Under the pieces are notes generated by a model. It did not search any database, was not told the origin of the DNA, and was given only the letters and a program-made list of their open reading frames with translations. A program made the position numbers and the translations under genes. From the NCBI RefSeq assembly GCF_003952185.1, contig NZ_RXFS01000006.1:248001-312000 (forward strand): a stretch of DNA of 64,000 nucleotides. Reading direction: 5' to 3'. The DNA is from Variovorax sp. 679. Its GTDB lineage: Bacteria; Pseudomonadota; Gammaproteobacteria; Burkholderiales; Burkholderiaceae_C. Below are positions 16,809 to 25,124 of this stretch, one piece after another (the stretch's first letter is position 1; the number at the start of each line of letters is the position of its first letter).

Positions 16809-17378
16809 TCAGGTCCCCGCAGGCGCAGGCTCAGCCAGCAGCGCCTGGATCTTCTTCTCGGTCGTCCCGTAGCTGCCCTCGCCGAAGTGCGAGTAGACGA
16901 TCTTTCCCTGCTTGTCGATCAGGTACACGGCGGGCCAGTACTGGTTCCTGAAGGCCTTCCAGGTGCCGTAGCTGTTGTCCTGCGCTACCGCATGCCTGAT
17001 CTGCAGCCGCTCGATGGCGTCCTTCACGTTCTTCGTCGACTTCTCGTACGCGAACTCCGGCGTGTGAACGCCGACGACCACCAGGCCCTTGTCCTTGTAC
17101 TTCTGGTTCCAGTCCTTCACGTAGGGAAGGTGATTGAGGCAGTTGATGCAGGTGTAGGTCCAGAAATCGACCAGCACGACCTTGCCCCGCAGCTCGCTCA
17201 GCTTGAGCGGCTGTGAGTTGAGCCAGTTGTCGATGTTCTGGAATTCGGGCGCCTGAGCGGCTTCCGCCGCGGGAATGTCGCCGCCGAGCGGCGACGGCGC
17301 GGCAAAAGTCATGGTGATGGCTGCAGCCGAGGCCGCAACGGCGACGGCGAAGAAGAGGGCGGGAGAGCGAAAGCGCAT
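16809..17378 (-). CDS. exported thioredoxin-like protein (TlpA/DipZ-thioredoxin type)
   Basis: The 189-residue protein has a signal peptide or N-terminal anchor (LFFAVAVAASAAAITMTFAA). A thioredoxin fold follows with Cys77-Ile-Asn-Cys80 in DFWTYTCINCLNHLPY and a late YWPAVYLID. It is closely similar over the whole fold to the thioredoxin domain of the DipZ-like fusion at 12070-13851 (GVHTPEFAYEK, FRNQYWPA, FGEGSYG). It may be that protein's soluble partner or a duplicate. ATG 17378 follows an AAGGAACC ribosome site. Confidence 0.88.
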   Translation of the reverse strand: MRFRSPALFFAVAVAASAAAITMTFAAPSPLGGDIPAAEAAQAPEFQNIDNWLNSQPLKLSELRGKVVLVDFWTYTCINCLNHLPYVKDWNQKYKDKGLVVVGVHTPEFAYEKSTKNVKDAIERLQIRHAVAQDNSYGTWKAFRNQYWPAVYLIDKQGKIVYSHFGEGSYGTTEKKIQALLAEPAPAGT

Positions 17379-17538
17379 GGCGGTTCCTTCGGAAGAGTGA
17401 CGGGCGTTCGTCTTTGAACGGAGCCGATTCTTCGCCGGGCCACCCGCCTGTGGAGCGGATCGCGTATGCCTCTGTATCCGCGGGGAGAACCCCACACACT
17501 ACGTTTCACTCGCCCGCGGCATTCGCCGGAGCGAGCGC

Positions 17539-18501
17539 TCAGTCGACCCTGATATTGCGCGAGCGCACCAGGGCACTCACTCTTGCCGTCTCGTCTTGCA
17601 CGAACTTCGCGAACGCCTCCGGCGTGGTGCCGGCCGGCTCAAGGCCCAGCTGCAGCAGCTTCTGCCGCACCGCCGGGTCGTTGACCGCCGCCTGCACCGC
17701 CTTGCCGAGCTTCTCCACGATGTCGGCCGGGGTGCCCTTGGGCAGGAACACGCCGTTCCACTCGACCACGTTGTAGCCCGGCAGGCCCGATTCGGCGAGC
17801 GTCGGCGTGTCGGGCAGCCCCGGCACGCGCTTGAGGGAACTCACGCCCAGCGCGCGCAGCCTGCCGCTCTTCACATAGCTCAGCGTCGAAGCCACGTTGC
17901 CGAAGTAGGCCGACACCTGCTCGCCCATCACGTCGGTCAGCGCCGGTGCGCCGCCCTTGTAGGGCACATGCATCAGGCTGATCTTCGCCTGTTCGTTCAG
18001 CGCTTCGCCCGCAAGGTGCGAGCCGGTGCCGCCGCCTGCAGAGGCGAAGCTCAGCTTGCCCGGGTTCCTGCGCGCGAAGTCGATGAACTCCGCCACCGTC
18101 TTGTAGGGCGCGGTCGCAGGCACCACGAGGATCTGCGGCGCGGTGGCCACCAGCGACACCGGGATGAAGTCCTTCGCCGCGTCGAAGGGCAGCTTGCGCA
18201 GCGACGGGTTCACCGAGAACGCCGAGGCGTCGTAGAGCACGGTGTAGCCATCGGCGGCCGCCTTCGCCACGTTGTCGGCGCCGATCACGCCGCCCGCGCC
18301 CGGCTTGTTGTCGATCACGATCTGCTGGCCCAGCGCGGCGCTCATCTGCTGCGCGACGATGCGCGCCGTGTTGTCGGCGCCGCCGCCCGCCGCGTAGGGC
18401 ACCACCATGCGGATCGGCTTGTCGGGCCAGGCGGCCCAGCCGAGCAGCGGAACCGCGCAGGCGGCGAGGGCTGCGACGGACTTCAGGAGTCGCTTGTTCA
18501 T
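17539..18501 (-). CDS. Bug/TctC family periplasmic solute-binding protein
   Basis: The 320-residue protein has a signal peptide (SVAALAACAVPLLGWAA) and the Bug family signatures: WPDKPIRMVVPYAAGGGADN, IDNKPGAGGVIGADNVAKA, HVPYKGGAPALTDVMGEQV and SGLPGYNVVEWNGVFLPKG. Bug proteins bind small carboxylates or amides. No TctA/TctB membrane genes are nearby, as is common for this family in Burkholderiales. It is the last gene of the five-gene operon starting at 22541, 23 bp after the amidohydrolase. Confidence 0.92.
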   Translation of the reverse strand: MNKRLLKSVAALAACAVPLLGWAAWPDKPIRMVVPYAAGGGADNTARIVAQQMSAALGQQIVIDNKPGAGGVIGADNVAKAAADGYTVLYDASAFSVNPSLRKLPFDAAKDFIPVSLVATAPQILVVPATAPYKTVAEFIDFARRNPGKLSFASAGGGTGSHLAGEALNEQAKISLMHVPYKGGAPALTDVMGEQVSAYFGNVASTLSYVKSGRLRALGVSSLKRVPGLPDTPTLAESGLPGYNVVEWNGVFLPKGTPADIVEKLGKAVQAAVNDPAVRQKLLQLGLEPAGTTPEAFAKFVQDETARVSALVRSRNIRVD

Positions 18502-18524
18502 TTCGATGTCTCCGGTCTTGTAGT

Positions 18525-19400
18525 TCAGGAAAAGTCGTAGAGTCGCGCCGGGTTGTCGACCAGCACGCGGTGGCGTTCGGCCTCGTCGGGAACCCACTGG
18601 CCCAGCAGGTCGAAGAGCTGTGCGTCGTCGGGCCTGGCTTCGCGCTCGGTCGGGTGCGGCCAATCGCTGCCCCACACCATGCGTTCGGGCGCCTGCCGTA
18701 CCCACGCTTGCGCGATGCCGGTCGTGTCGGCGTAGCCTCCTTGCGCGCCCACCTGCGAGTCGAGGTAGGCCCCCGACAGCTTGATCCAGGTGGAGCCGCT
18801 GTCGAGCAGCCGGCTCACCACGTCGAAGGCCGGATGTGCCTGTGCGTCGGGCAGGGGCATGCGGGCAAGGTGATCGAGCACGATCGTGCAAGGCAGGCGG
18901 GCGAGCAGCGCCGAGTGCTCGACGATCTGCGCTGCGCTCCAGTGCAGCTGTACGTGCCAGCCGAACGCATGCACGCGGTGCGCCAGCGGCTCGACCATGG
19001 CGAAGTCCGTTGCCGCATTGGCGGGCGTGTACAGCGTGAAGCGGATGCCGCGGATGCCACCTGCGTGCAGGCGCTCGAGCTCGGCATCGCTCACCTCGGG
19101 CCGCACCACCGCCACGCCGCGCGTGCGCTCCGCGCCCAGCGCCTGGATGGCCGCGAGCGTCACGCTGTTGTCGGTGCCATGCACGCGCGGCTGCACGACC
19201 ACCGTGCGCTGCGTGCCGATGCGCTGCTGCAGCAGGCGGTAGTCGTCGGCGGTGGCGTTGTCCAGCATGGCATCGGGCGAGCCGTGCAGCGGGAAGCGGC
19301 GGTCGTACACGTGGATGTGCGCGTCGCATGCACCTTCGGGCGCTGCGACGGCCGGCTTGCGCGTGCCGCTGCTGTGAGGCACGGCGTGTTCGTCGCGCAT
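18525..19400 (-). CDS. amidohydrolase-2 family hydrolase, 2-pyrone-4,6-dicarboxylate lactonase-like
   Basis: The 291-residue TIM-barrel protein has CDAHIHVYD near residue 25 (HxH), VVVQPRVHGTDN, IVLDHLARMPLP and VWGSDWPHP near residue 241, whose Asp completes the active site. This pattern is that of the PDC lactonase and related dicarboxylate lactonases. It begins three bases after the CoA-transferase stop, so the two are coupled. In this operon it may open a lactone or hydrolyse an intermediate before CoA activation (inference). Confidence 0.85.
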   Translation of the reverse strand: MRDEHAVPHSSGTRKPAVAAPEGACDAHIHVYDRRFPLHGSPDAMLDNATADDYRLLQQRIGTQRTVVVQPRVHGTDNSVTLAAIQALGAERTRGVAVVRPEVSDAELERLHAGGIRGIRFTLYTPANAATDFAMVEPLAHRVHAFGWHVQLHWSAAQIVEHSALLARLPCTIVLDHLARMPLPDAQAHPAFDVVSRLLDSGSTWIKLSGAYLDSQVGAQGGYADTTGIAQAWVRQAPERMVWGSDWPHPTEREARPDDAQLFDLLGQWVPDEAERHRVLVDNPARLYDFS

Positions 19401-19403
19401 GGC

Positions 19404-20588
19404 TCAGTCGTCCGCGCGCCGCGAGGCCAGTACGGCCGCCGTGTGCTGCCCCAGCGTCGGCGCCGCGAAGGGCTCGGGGCCGGGCGTGCGCCCGAAGCGC
19501 ACCGGCCGGGTGAAGCCCCGGTACGAGCCCAGCGTGGGATGCGCGAAGTTCGCCACCATGTCCTCGGCCAGAACCTGCTCGTTGTCGAACATGTCTTCCA
19601 CCGTGCGGGCGGCGGAGCAGGGCACTTCCTCGCCGAAGAGCTCTTCCCACTCGAGCGCGGTACGCGCGGCCAGCGCGGCGCGCAGTTTCGGAACGATCTC
19701 GGCGGCATGCTGCGCGCGCTTGCGCACCGAGTCGTAGCGCTCGTCGGCCGCCAGTTCGGGCAGGCCGACCTTCGCGCACAGTGCCTGCCAGAAATGCGGC
19801 GTATTGGCCGAGATGTAGATGTGGCCTTCGCGGGTCGGGTGGATGCCGGTGATGCCACCCGAGCGCATGTCGCGCCCCACGTCTTTCGGCTCGCCCTCCG
19901 CCCAGACCATGCGCGCCGACTGCATCGTGAGCGCGGAGCGCAGCAGCGAGACGCCGACGAACTGGCCTTCGCCGCTCTTCTCCCGCTCGTACAGCGCCGA
20001 CGCGACGCCGGCGGCCACCAGCGCGGCCGCGTAGTAGTCGACCACCGAGCCGTAGATGATCTCGGGCGGCTCACCGCGCTTGCCCTGCAGCGCGCACATG
20101 CCGGTCATGGTCTGCAGCACCTGGTCGTAGCCTGCCTTCTCGCGCAGTGGCCCGGTCTCGCCGTAGCCGGTGACGGCGCAGTAGACGAGCCGCAGGTTCA
20201 CCATCTTGAGCTGCTCGTAGGCAATGCCCAGCCGTGGCGGCACGCTGGGGCGGAAGTTGTGCACCAGCACGTCGGCCGTGCGCACCAACTCCATCAGCGC
20301 TGCGAGGTCCTGCGGATTCTTGAGGTCGAGCACCACGCCCAGCTTGCTGCGGTTCACGCCGATGAAGGCACGGCTCTCGGCCTCCAGCGTCGAGGGGTAC
20401 TTGCGCAGGTTGTCGCCGGCCGGCGGCTCGATCTTGATGACTTCCGCGCCCTGGTCGGCCAGCAGCGAGCAGCCGTAGGGGCCCGCGATGTACGCGCTCA
20501 GGTCGAGCACGCGCAGGCCGCTCAGCGGCCCGGCGGGGCCCTGGCGGACCCTCGGACCGGTGTTGTCGGGGGCGGCGGAAACGCTCAT
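19404..20588 (-). CDS. CoA transferase, CaiB/BaiF (class III) family
   Basis: The 394-residue protein has family III CoA-transferase motifs: LSGLRVLDLSAYIAGPYGCS, GAEVIKIEPPAGD, NRSKLGVVLDLKNP, LRLVYCAVTGYGETGPL and later PTREGHIYISA. It should move CoA between carboxylic acids. Upstream are a Bug protein and a CitE-like lyase, which fits activation of a hydroxy- or keto-dicarboxylate followed by retro-aldol cleavage (inference). ATG 20588 is 18 bp after the Bug stop. Confidence 0.93.
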   Translation of the reverse strand: MSVSAAPDNTGPRVRQGPAGPLSGLRVLDLSAYIAGPYGCSLLADQGAEVIKIEPPAGDNLRKYPSTLEAESRAFIGVNRSKLGVVLDLKNPQDLAALMELVRTADVLVHNFRPSVPPRLGIAYEQLKMVNLRLVYCAVTGYGETGPLREKAGYDQVLQTMTGMCALQGKRGEPPEIIYGSVVDYYAAALVAAGVASALYEREKSGEGQFVGVSLLRSALTMQSARMVWAEGEPKDVGRDMRSGGITGIHPTREGHIYISANTPHFWQALCAKVGLPELAADERYDSVRKRAQHAAEIVPKLRAALAARTALEWEELFGEEVPCSAARTVEDMFDNEQVLAEDMVANFAHPTLGSYRGFTRPVRFGRTPGPEPFAAPTLGQHTAAVLASRRADD

Positions 20589-20606
20589 GGATGCTTCTTT
20601 CTTGCC

Positions 20607-21587
20607 TCAGTCGGCGGTGATGTTCTGCTGTTTGGCCAGCTTCTTCCAGCGCTCCACGTCGTCGGAGATGACGGTGCCGAACTGCGCCGGCGTGAGCGGC
20701 GTGGCGATGGCGCCTTCGCGCAGGAAGTTGGCCGTGATCTCCGGCTTCGCCAGGATGTGGTTGACGGCACCGTTGAGCTTCGCCACCACGTCGGCAGGCG
20801 TACCCGCCGGGGCCAGCAGGCCCCACCAGAGTTCGAACTCGTAGCCGGGCACGGCGGTGGCGAGCGGCGTGAGGTCGGGCGCGATCGGGCTGGGCTTCAG
20901 GCTGGTGATGCCGACGGCGCGCAGCTTGCCGGCGCGCACCATCGGCAGCAGCGAGGGGCCGCTCGAGATCAGCAGCTGCGTCTGGTTGCCGATCAGGTCG
21001 GTCACGGCCGGGCCCATGCCCTTGTAGGGGATATGCGCGATCTGCAGGTCGCCTACCTTGGCCTTGAGCAGTTCGGTGCCGAACTGGTTCACGCTGCCGG
21101 AGCCGGAGGACGCGTAGTTGTACTGGCCCGGCTTGGCCTTGATGGCGGCGATCAGCTCGGCCGGCGTCTTCGCGGGAAACTCGTTGTTGACCGCGACGAT
21201 GAACGGTCCCTTGGCGAACATCGCCACCGGCGCGAGGCCCTTGACCGGATCGAAGGGCAGCTTCGACTGCACCGCCGCGTTGGTCGTCATGCTCGACGAC
21301 ACGGCCACCAGCGTGTAGCCGTCGGGTGCGGCGCGCGCCACCTGTGCCGTGCCGGTGTTGCCGCTCGCGCCGGGGCGGTTGTCGATGATCACGGGCTGCT
21401 TGAGCTGGTCGCCAAGCTCCTTGGCCACCTGGCGCGCGAAGGTGTCGTTCGAGCCGCCGGCCGGGTAGGGCACGACGATCGTGATGGTCTTGTTGGGAAA
21501 GGCGCCCTGGGCGAGCGCCGCGCCGGCGAGCGTGGCAATCGCGACAACGGCGAGCGCGCGCGGACGAAGGAAGGATGGGAAATGCAT
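20607..21587 (-). CDS. Bug/TctC family periplasmic solute-binding protein
   Basis: The 326-residue protein has a signal peptide (LAVVAIATLAGAALAQGA) and the family motifs PNKTITIVVPYPAGGSNDTF, IDNRPGASGNTGTAQVAR, AHIPYKGMGPAVTDLIGNQ and PGYEFELWWGLLAPAGTPA. It differs substantially from the Bug protein at 17539 in the same operon, so the two probably bind different ligands. It precedes the CoA transferase by 18 bp and follows the CitE-like gene by 84 bp. Confidence 0.92.
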   Translation of the reverse strand: MHFPSFLRPRALAVVAIATLAGAALAQGAFPNKTITIVVPYPAGGSNDTFARQVAKELGDQLKQPVIIDNRPGASGNTGTAQVARAAPDGYTLVAVSSSMTTNAAVQSKLPFDPVKGLAPVAMFAKGPFIVAVNNEFPAKTPAELIAAIKAKPGQYNYASSGSGSVNQFGTELLKAKVGDLQIAHIPYKGMGPAVTDLIGNQTQLLISSGPSLLPMVRAGKLRAVGITSLKPSPIAPDLTPLATAVPGYEFELWWGLLAPAGTPADVVAKLNGAVNHILAKPEITANFLREGAIATPLTPAQFGTVISDDVERWKKLAKQQNITAD

Positions 21588-21625
21588 TTTCTTGTCTCCG
21601 ATTTCTTTTATTGATGGAAGGCAGC

Positions 21626-21694
21626 TCAGCTCGGAAGCAGCCCCAGGCTCAACTCATGAGCAGCCCCAGGCTCAACTCATAAGCAGCCCTAGGC
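21626..21694. repeat. three tandem 23-bp copies at the end of the CitE-like gene
   Basis: Copies lie at 21626-21648, 21649-21671 and 21672-21694. Copies two and three differ at two positions; copy one differs at a few more. Each copy begins with TCA on the plus strand (TGA on the coding strand). The gene's own stop is in the copy nearest the coding region. The array looks like a recent slippage duplication of the gene's last codons. Confidence 0.85.
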
Positions 21695-22541
21695 TGCGTG
21701 CGCTTTCGACGATGGCGCGCGCGCGGATCACGAAGGGGATGTCGATCATCTTTCCGTCCACCACGTAGGCCCCGATGCCCTTTGCATCGGCCTCGCGCGC
21801 CGCCTCGACCACCTTGCAGGCATGCGCGATCTCTTCGTCGGTGGGGCGGAACACCTCGTTGGCGATGGCGACCTGGCTCGGGTGGATGCAGGTCTTGCCC
21901 AGGAAGCCCAGGTTGCGCGCCAGCATCGCTTCCGCGCGGAAGCCTTCGGCGTCGCGGATGTCGGCGAATGCGCTGTCGTAGGCGTACAGGCCCGCTTCGC
22001 CTGCCGCGATGCGCACCGCGAACATCGCCTGCCGGATGGCGGAAGGCTCGCGCCGGGCGATACCCAGGGGCTCGAACAGGTCGCCCAGCCCCAGCTGCAG
22101 GCCCGCAACGCGTGGGTGCGCCAGTGCAAGTTCGGCGGCCGTGCGCAGCGCGTTGGGCGTCTCGATGTTCAGCAGCAGCCCGATGGGCGCCTGCACGCCG
22201 TTGGCCCGTTCCGCCTGCCCGATGGCCTCGGCGGCCGTGCGCACGTGCGCCGGGCTCTGCGGCTTGGGCAGGTTGATCAGGTGCACGCCGGCTTGCGCCA
22301 CCGCCGCCACGTCGCGCTCGAAGTGCGGCGTGTCCATGGCGTTGACGCGAACGATCAAGGTCTTGCGCGACGAGGCGAGGTCGGTATCGGCCAGCAGCCG
22401 GCGCACGGTTTCGCGCGCCTCGTCCTTGCGCGGTTCGGACACCGCATCTTCGAGATCGAGGCAGATGGCGTCCGCCGCGCTGGCCAGCGCCTTGGCGAAC
22501 AGCTCGGGGCGGGTGCCGGGAACGAAGAGTTTGCTTCTCAT
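21672..22541 (-). CDS. HpcH/HpaI or CitE-like acyl-CoA lyase
   Basis: The 289-residue protein begins MRSKLFVPGTRPELFAKAL and has DAICLDLEDAV, LIVRVNAMDTPHFERDV, LLLNIETPNAL, GLGDLFEPLG and GKTCIHPSQV. This is the pattern of citrate lyase beta, malyl-CoA and citramalyl-CoA lyases. ATG 22541 starts the family's first strand; a longer frame exists upstream. It is the first gene of the operon running to 17539 and is divergent from the LysR gene with a 77-bp gap. Its C-terminal codons lie in a tandem repeat. Confidence 0.88.
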   Translation of the reverse strand: MRSKLFVPGTRPELFAKALASAADAICLDLEDAVSEPRKDEARETVRRLLADTDLASSRKTLIVRVNAMDTPHFERDVAAVAQAGVHLINLPKPQSPAHVRTAAEAIGQAERANGVQAPIGLLLNIETPNALRTAAELALAHPRVAGLQLGLGDLFEPLGIARREPSAIRQAMFAVRIAAGEAGLYAYDSAFADIRDAEGFRAEAMLARNLGFLGKTCIHPSQVAIANEVFRPTDEEIAHACKVVEAAREADAKGIGAYVVDGKMIDIPFVIRARAIVESARSLGLLMS

Positions 22542-22588
22542 GGGAAGGCAGTGTCCGCAGTTCATGAGAAGAGAAAAACAGCTCTTCG

Positions 22589-22605
22589 CTGCGATCAGAT
22601 CGCAG
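22589..22605. promoter_or_regulatory. 17-bp perfect palindrome, LysR operator candidate
   Basis: CTGCGATC-A-GATCGCAG lies 13 bp upstream of the LysR start and 47 bp upstream of the divergent CitE-like gene. A perfect dyad in a 77-bp LysR-type divergent gap is the expected place for an autoregulatory and activating site. No footprint is known. Confidence 0.55.
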
Positions 22606-22618
22606 AAAATCTATCTTC

Positions 22619-23524
22619 ATGGAAACGGCATACCTGCAAAGCTTTCTTCTGGTTGTGGAATCGGGCTCGATGTCGGAGGCCGCGCGCCGGCTCGACCTGA
22701 CGCCCGGCGCGGTGGCGCAGCAGATCCGCGCGCTGGAGCGCGAACTCAATGCGCCGCTGCTCGCGCGTGCCGGCCGAACGGTGCAGCCGACCGAGGCCGG
22801 GCACCGGCTGGTGCAGCGGGCCCGCACGCTGCTGCGCGAAGTGAGCGACATCAAGGCGCTGGTGGGCAGCGAGGCTGCCAGTGGCGAGCTGGTCATCGGC
22901 ACTATCAACACGGCGTTGCACAGCCTGCTGCCGGACATCCTCGCGCGCTTCGTGAAGGCGCACCCCGACGTCAAGGTGTTCCTCAAGTCGGGCACCACCG
23001 CCACGCTCTACAAGGCAATGCAGCAGGGCGAGCTCGATGCGGCCGTGTGCCAGTACCCGCCGTTCGCCCTGGCCAAGACCTTCGACTGGGCCCTGCTGCG
23101 CGAGGAGCCGCTGGTGCTGCTCGCGCCCAGCCGTCTCGCGCGGCGCGATCCCCACGAGCTGCTGCGCACCTCGCCGCTCATCCGCTACGACCGCAATCTC
23201 GGAGGCGGCAAGCAGGCCGACCGCTATCTGCGCGCGGCGGGCATCGTGCCGCAGGAGCGCTTCGAGCTCAGCTCGCTGCTGGCCATCGCGATGATGGTGG
23301 ACCGGGGCCTCGGCGTCTCGGTCATGCCCGACATCGCATCGCCGCTGCTCGACGGGCAGCGCGTTGCCAAGATTGCGCTGCCGCTGCCTTCGGAGAAGCG
23401 GCGCTTCGGCATCCTGTGGCCGAGGGCGTCGCCACGGCTCAGGCTGATCCACGGATTCGTCGAGAGCGCCGGGCTTGTCGTTGCCGGAAAGGGCAATGGC
23501 TCCCGCAAGGCGGCTGCCCGCTAG
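22619..23524 (+). CDS. LysR family regulator of the adjacent CoA-transferase/lyase operon
   Basis: The 301-residue protein has a LysR winged helix at residues 1-60 (YLQSFLLVVESGSMSEAARR, PGAVAQQIRALEREL, PLLARAGRTVQPTEAG) and a periplasmic-binding-like effector domain. It is divergent from the operon starting at 22541, which it most likely controls. Its TAG overlaps the stop of the convergent ModA-like gene in a shared CTAG, so the two operons meet with no spacer. Confidence 0.93.
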   Translation: METAYLQSFLLVVESGSMSEAARRLDLTPGAVAQQIRALERELNAPLLARAGRTVQPTEAGHRLVQRARTLLREVSDIKALVGSEAASGELVIGTINTALHSLLPDILARFVKAHPDVKVFLKSGTTATLYKAMQQGELDAAVCQYPPFALAKTFDWALLREEPLVLLAPSRLARRDPHELLRTSPLIRYDRNLGGGKQADRYLRAAGIVPQERFELSSLLAIAMMVDRGLGVSVMPDIASPLLDGQRVAKIALPLPSEKRRFGILWPRASPRLRLIHGFVESAGLVVAGKGNGSRKAAAR

Positions 23525-24216
23525 GCCGGCTCCATGCCATGTCGGCGCTTCGCTTCTGCGCTGTCGCCCGAGGCCAGGTATGCGAGCAGCCCGCGCGTGG
23601 CTTCCGGCTGCGAAGCGAGCGAGCCCGGCGCCGCACTGAAGATCGTGGTGATCTGGATCTCCGGCGGCAACGGCCCCAGCAACGTGACGCCCTCGACGCC
23701 GATCAGCTCACTGAATTGCTGAAAACCCAATGAAGCCTCTCCACGTGCGATCAGCGAACCCACCGGCACGCCGGGCGGTGCCTGCACCAATCGGCTCTTG
23801 ATCGCATCGGCGATGCCCCAACGCTCGAACAGCGCGACCAGGGCGACGCCGCTGGGACCGGTCGAGTACGCGATGCGGGACGCATCCAGCACGGCGCGCC
23901 TCACTGCTTCTTCGGTGGAGATGTCGACCCGCGCGGCGTTCGCTGCAACGGCCACCGCCACGCCGGAGCGCACCACATCGGTCTTGTCCGATGCGTCCAC
24001 CTTGCCGGCGGCCGCCAGCCTGTCGATGGCATCCGAGGCGAGAACCACCACGTCGAAGGGCTCTCCCGCCGAAACGCGCCGCGCGGCATCCACGCCGCCC
24101 ACCGCCTCGAAGGCGACCGGCACACCGCTCGCGCGCGTGTAGGCCGCGGCCAGCTCCAGCAGCAGGCCCTTGGTGGCCATGGAGCAGATGCCCCTGATCG
24201 GTTCGGCCATGGTCAT
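23521..24216 (-). CDS. ModA-like substrate-binding-fold protein without signal peptide
   Basis: The 231-residue protein resembles the molybdate-binding ModA family: GICSMATKGLLLELAAAYT, FEAVGGVDAARRV, EPFDVVVLASDAIDRLAAAG, IAYSTGPSGVAL and ASLGFQQFSELI. No signal peptide or anchor is present, so it should be cytoplasmic, unlike transport ModA proteins. ATG 24216 overlaps the previous gene's TGA (ATGA). It is the last gene of the gallate-type operon and may sense a small organic acid there (inference). Confidence 0.8.
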   Translation of the reverse strand: MTMAEPIRGICSMATKGLLLELAAAYTRASGVPVAFEAVGGVDAARRVSAGEPFDVVVLASDAIDRLAAAGKVDASDKTDVVRSGVAVAVAANAARVDISTEEAVRRAVLDASRIAYSTGPSGVALVALFERWGIADAIKSRLVQAPPGVPVGSLIARGEASLGFQQFSELIGVEGVTLLGPLPPEIQITTIFSAAPGSLASQPEATRGLLAYLASGDSAEAKRRHGMEPA

Positions 24217-25103
24217 TTGCGTCCGATGAAGCGATCGGCATAGGCCTGCCAGTCGCTTCCCGCGTCCAGCCCCTCGAACAGGCCATCGCGAGCCTGCGTG
24301 GCCACCCAGTCCTGCTTCTCGGCGATGGCCGCCGTCATCAGGGGCTCGAAGCCGGCTTCGCGCACTGTCTGGGCCGCCTCGCGCATTTCCTCGGCGCGGC
24401 GCTTGCCGTGCTGCACGACGCGGCTGAAGAAATAGGCGCCTTGCTTTTCCCAGTCGATCTGCGGAAAGGTTTCCTTCAGCGTCGGCAGCACATGCGCTTC
24501 CACGCCGTAGCGCCTGGCGGTGGCGTAGCTCTCGATGACCAGCGCCTCCAGCCCCTTGATCATGATGCTGCGACTCATCTTGATCGCCGAGGCGATGCCG
24601 AGCCGGTCGCTCACGACGCGAACGTCCATGCCCCAGCCCGCCAGCGTGGTTGCGAGCGCCCCGGCTTGCGCGCCGCCCAGCAGCATGGGCACGCGGATGC
24701 CGTAGGGCGGCACCGAGGTCATGACGCCGGCCTCGACGTAGGCGACGCCTGCCGGTTCCAGCGCCGCCGCGGCGCGCTGCTTGGTGCCGGGCGACGCCGA
24801 ATTGAGGTCGAGAAAGCGGCTGCCGGTGCGCGCATGGCGCGCTGCTTCCTCGGCCACCGCCAGCGTGTTGGAGGCCGTGACGGCCGAGACGAGCAGGTCG
24901 GCATGGTTGCAGAGTTCCTGCATGCCGCCCGCCACGTGAACCCCGTCGGCCTCCGCCGCGGCGCGTGCGGCTGCGCCGGTTGCCGGGTCGGCGAAGCGCT
25001 TGTCCCAGGCCCAGACGGCATCCACGCCGTCCCTTTGGCGCAGGCCGCGCCCGAAGATGCCGCCCACCTCGCCATGGCCGATGAGGCCCAGTGTGATTCC
25101 CAT
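24213..25103 (-). CDS. NAD(P)-binding DUF1932 family dehydrogenase
   Basis: The 296-residue protein has an N-terminal Rossmann fold (LGLIGHGEVGGIFGRGLR at 5-22; LVSAVTASNTL; LDLNSASPGTKQ). A helical C-terminal domain of the 3-hydroxyisobutyrate dehydrogenase type follows (AIKMSRSIMIKGLEALVIES), as in DUF1932 proteins. It should oxidise or reduce a hydroxy or keto acid. It lies 21 bp after a Bug gene and overlaps the ModA-like gene. Its step in an aromatic ring-cleavage pathway is not clear. Confidence 0.85.
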   Translation of the reverse strand: MGITLGLIGHGEVGGIFGRGLRQRDGVDAVWAWDKRFADPATGAAARAAAEADGVHVAGGMQELCNHADLLVSAVTASNTLAVAEEAARHARTGSRFLDLNSASPGTKQRAAAALEPAGVAYVEAGVMTSVPPYGIRVPMLLGGAQAGALATTLAGWGMDVRVVSDRLGIASAIKMSRSIMIKGLEALVIESYATARRYGVEAHVLPTLKETFPQIDWEKQGAYFFSRVVQHGKRRAEEMREAAQTVREAGFEPLMTAAIAEKQDWVATQARDGLFEGLDAGSDWQAYADRFIGRK

Positions 25104-25124
25104 GATCGTGTGTCTCTCCGAAGT

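Noticed and set aside
18570..21614. Very long plus-strand open frame (about 1000 codons) across the CoA-transferase operon
   Set aside because: It lies opposite four well-supported genes, has a His/Arg/Gly-rich low-complexity product and no family match. It is an antisense shadow of high-GC codon use.
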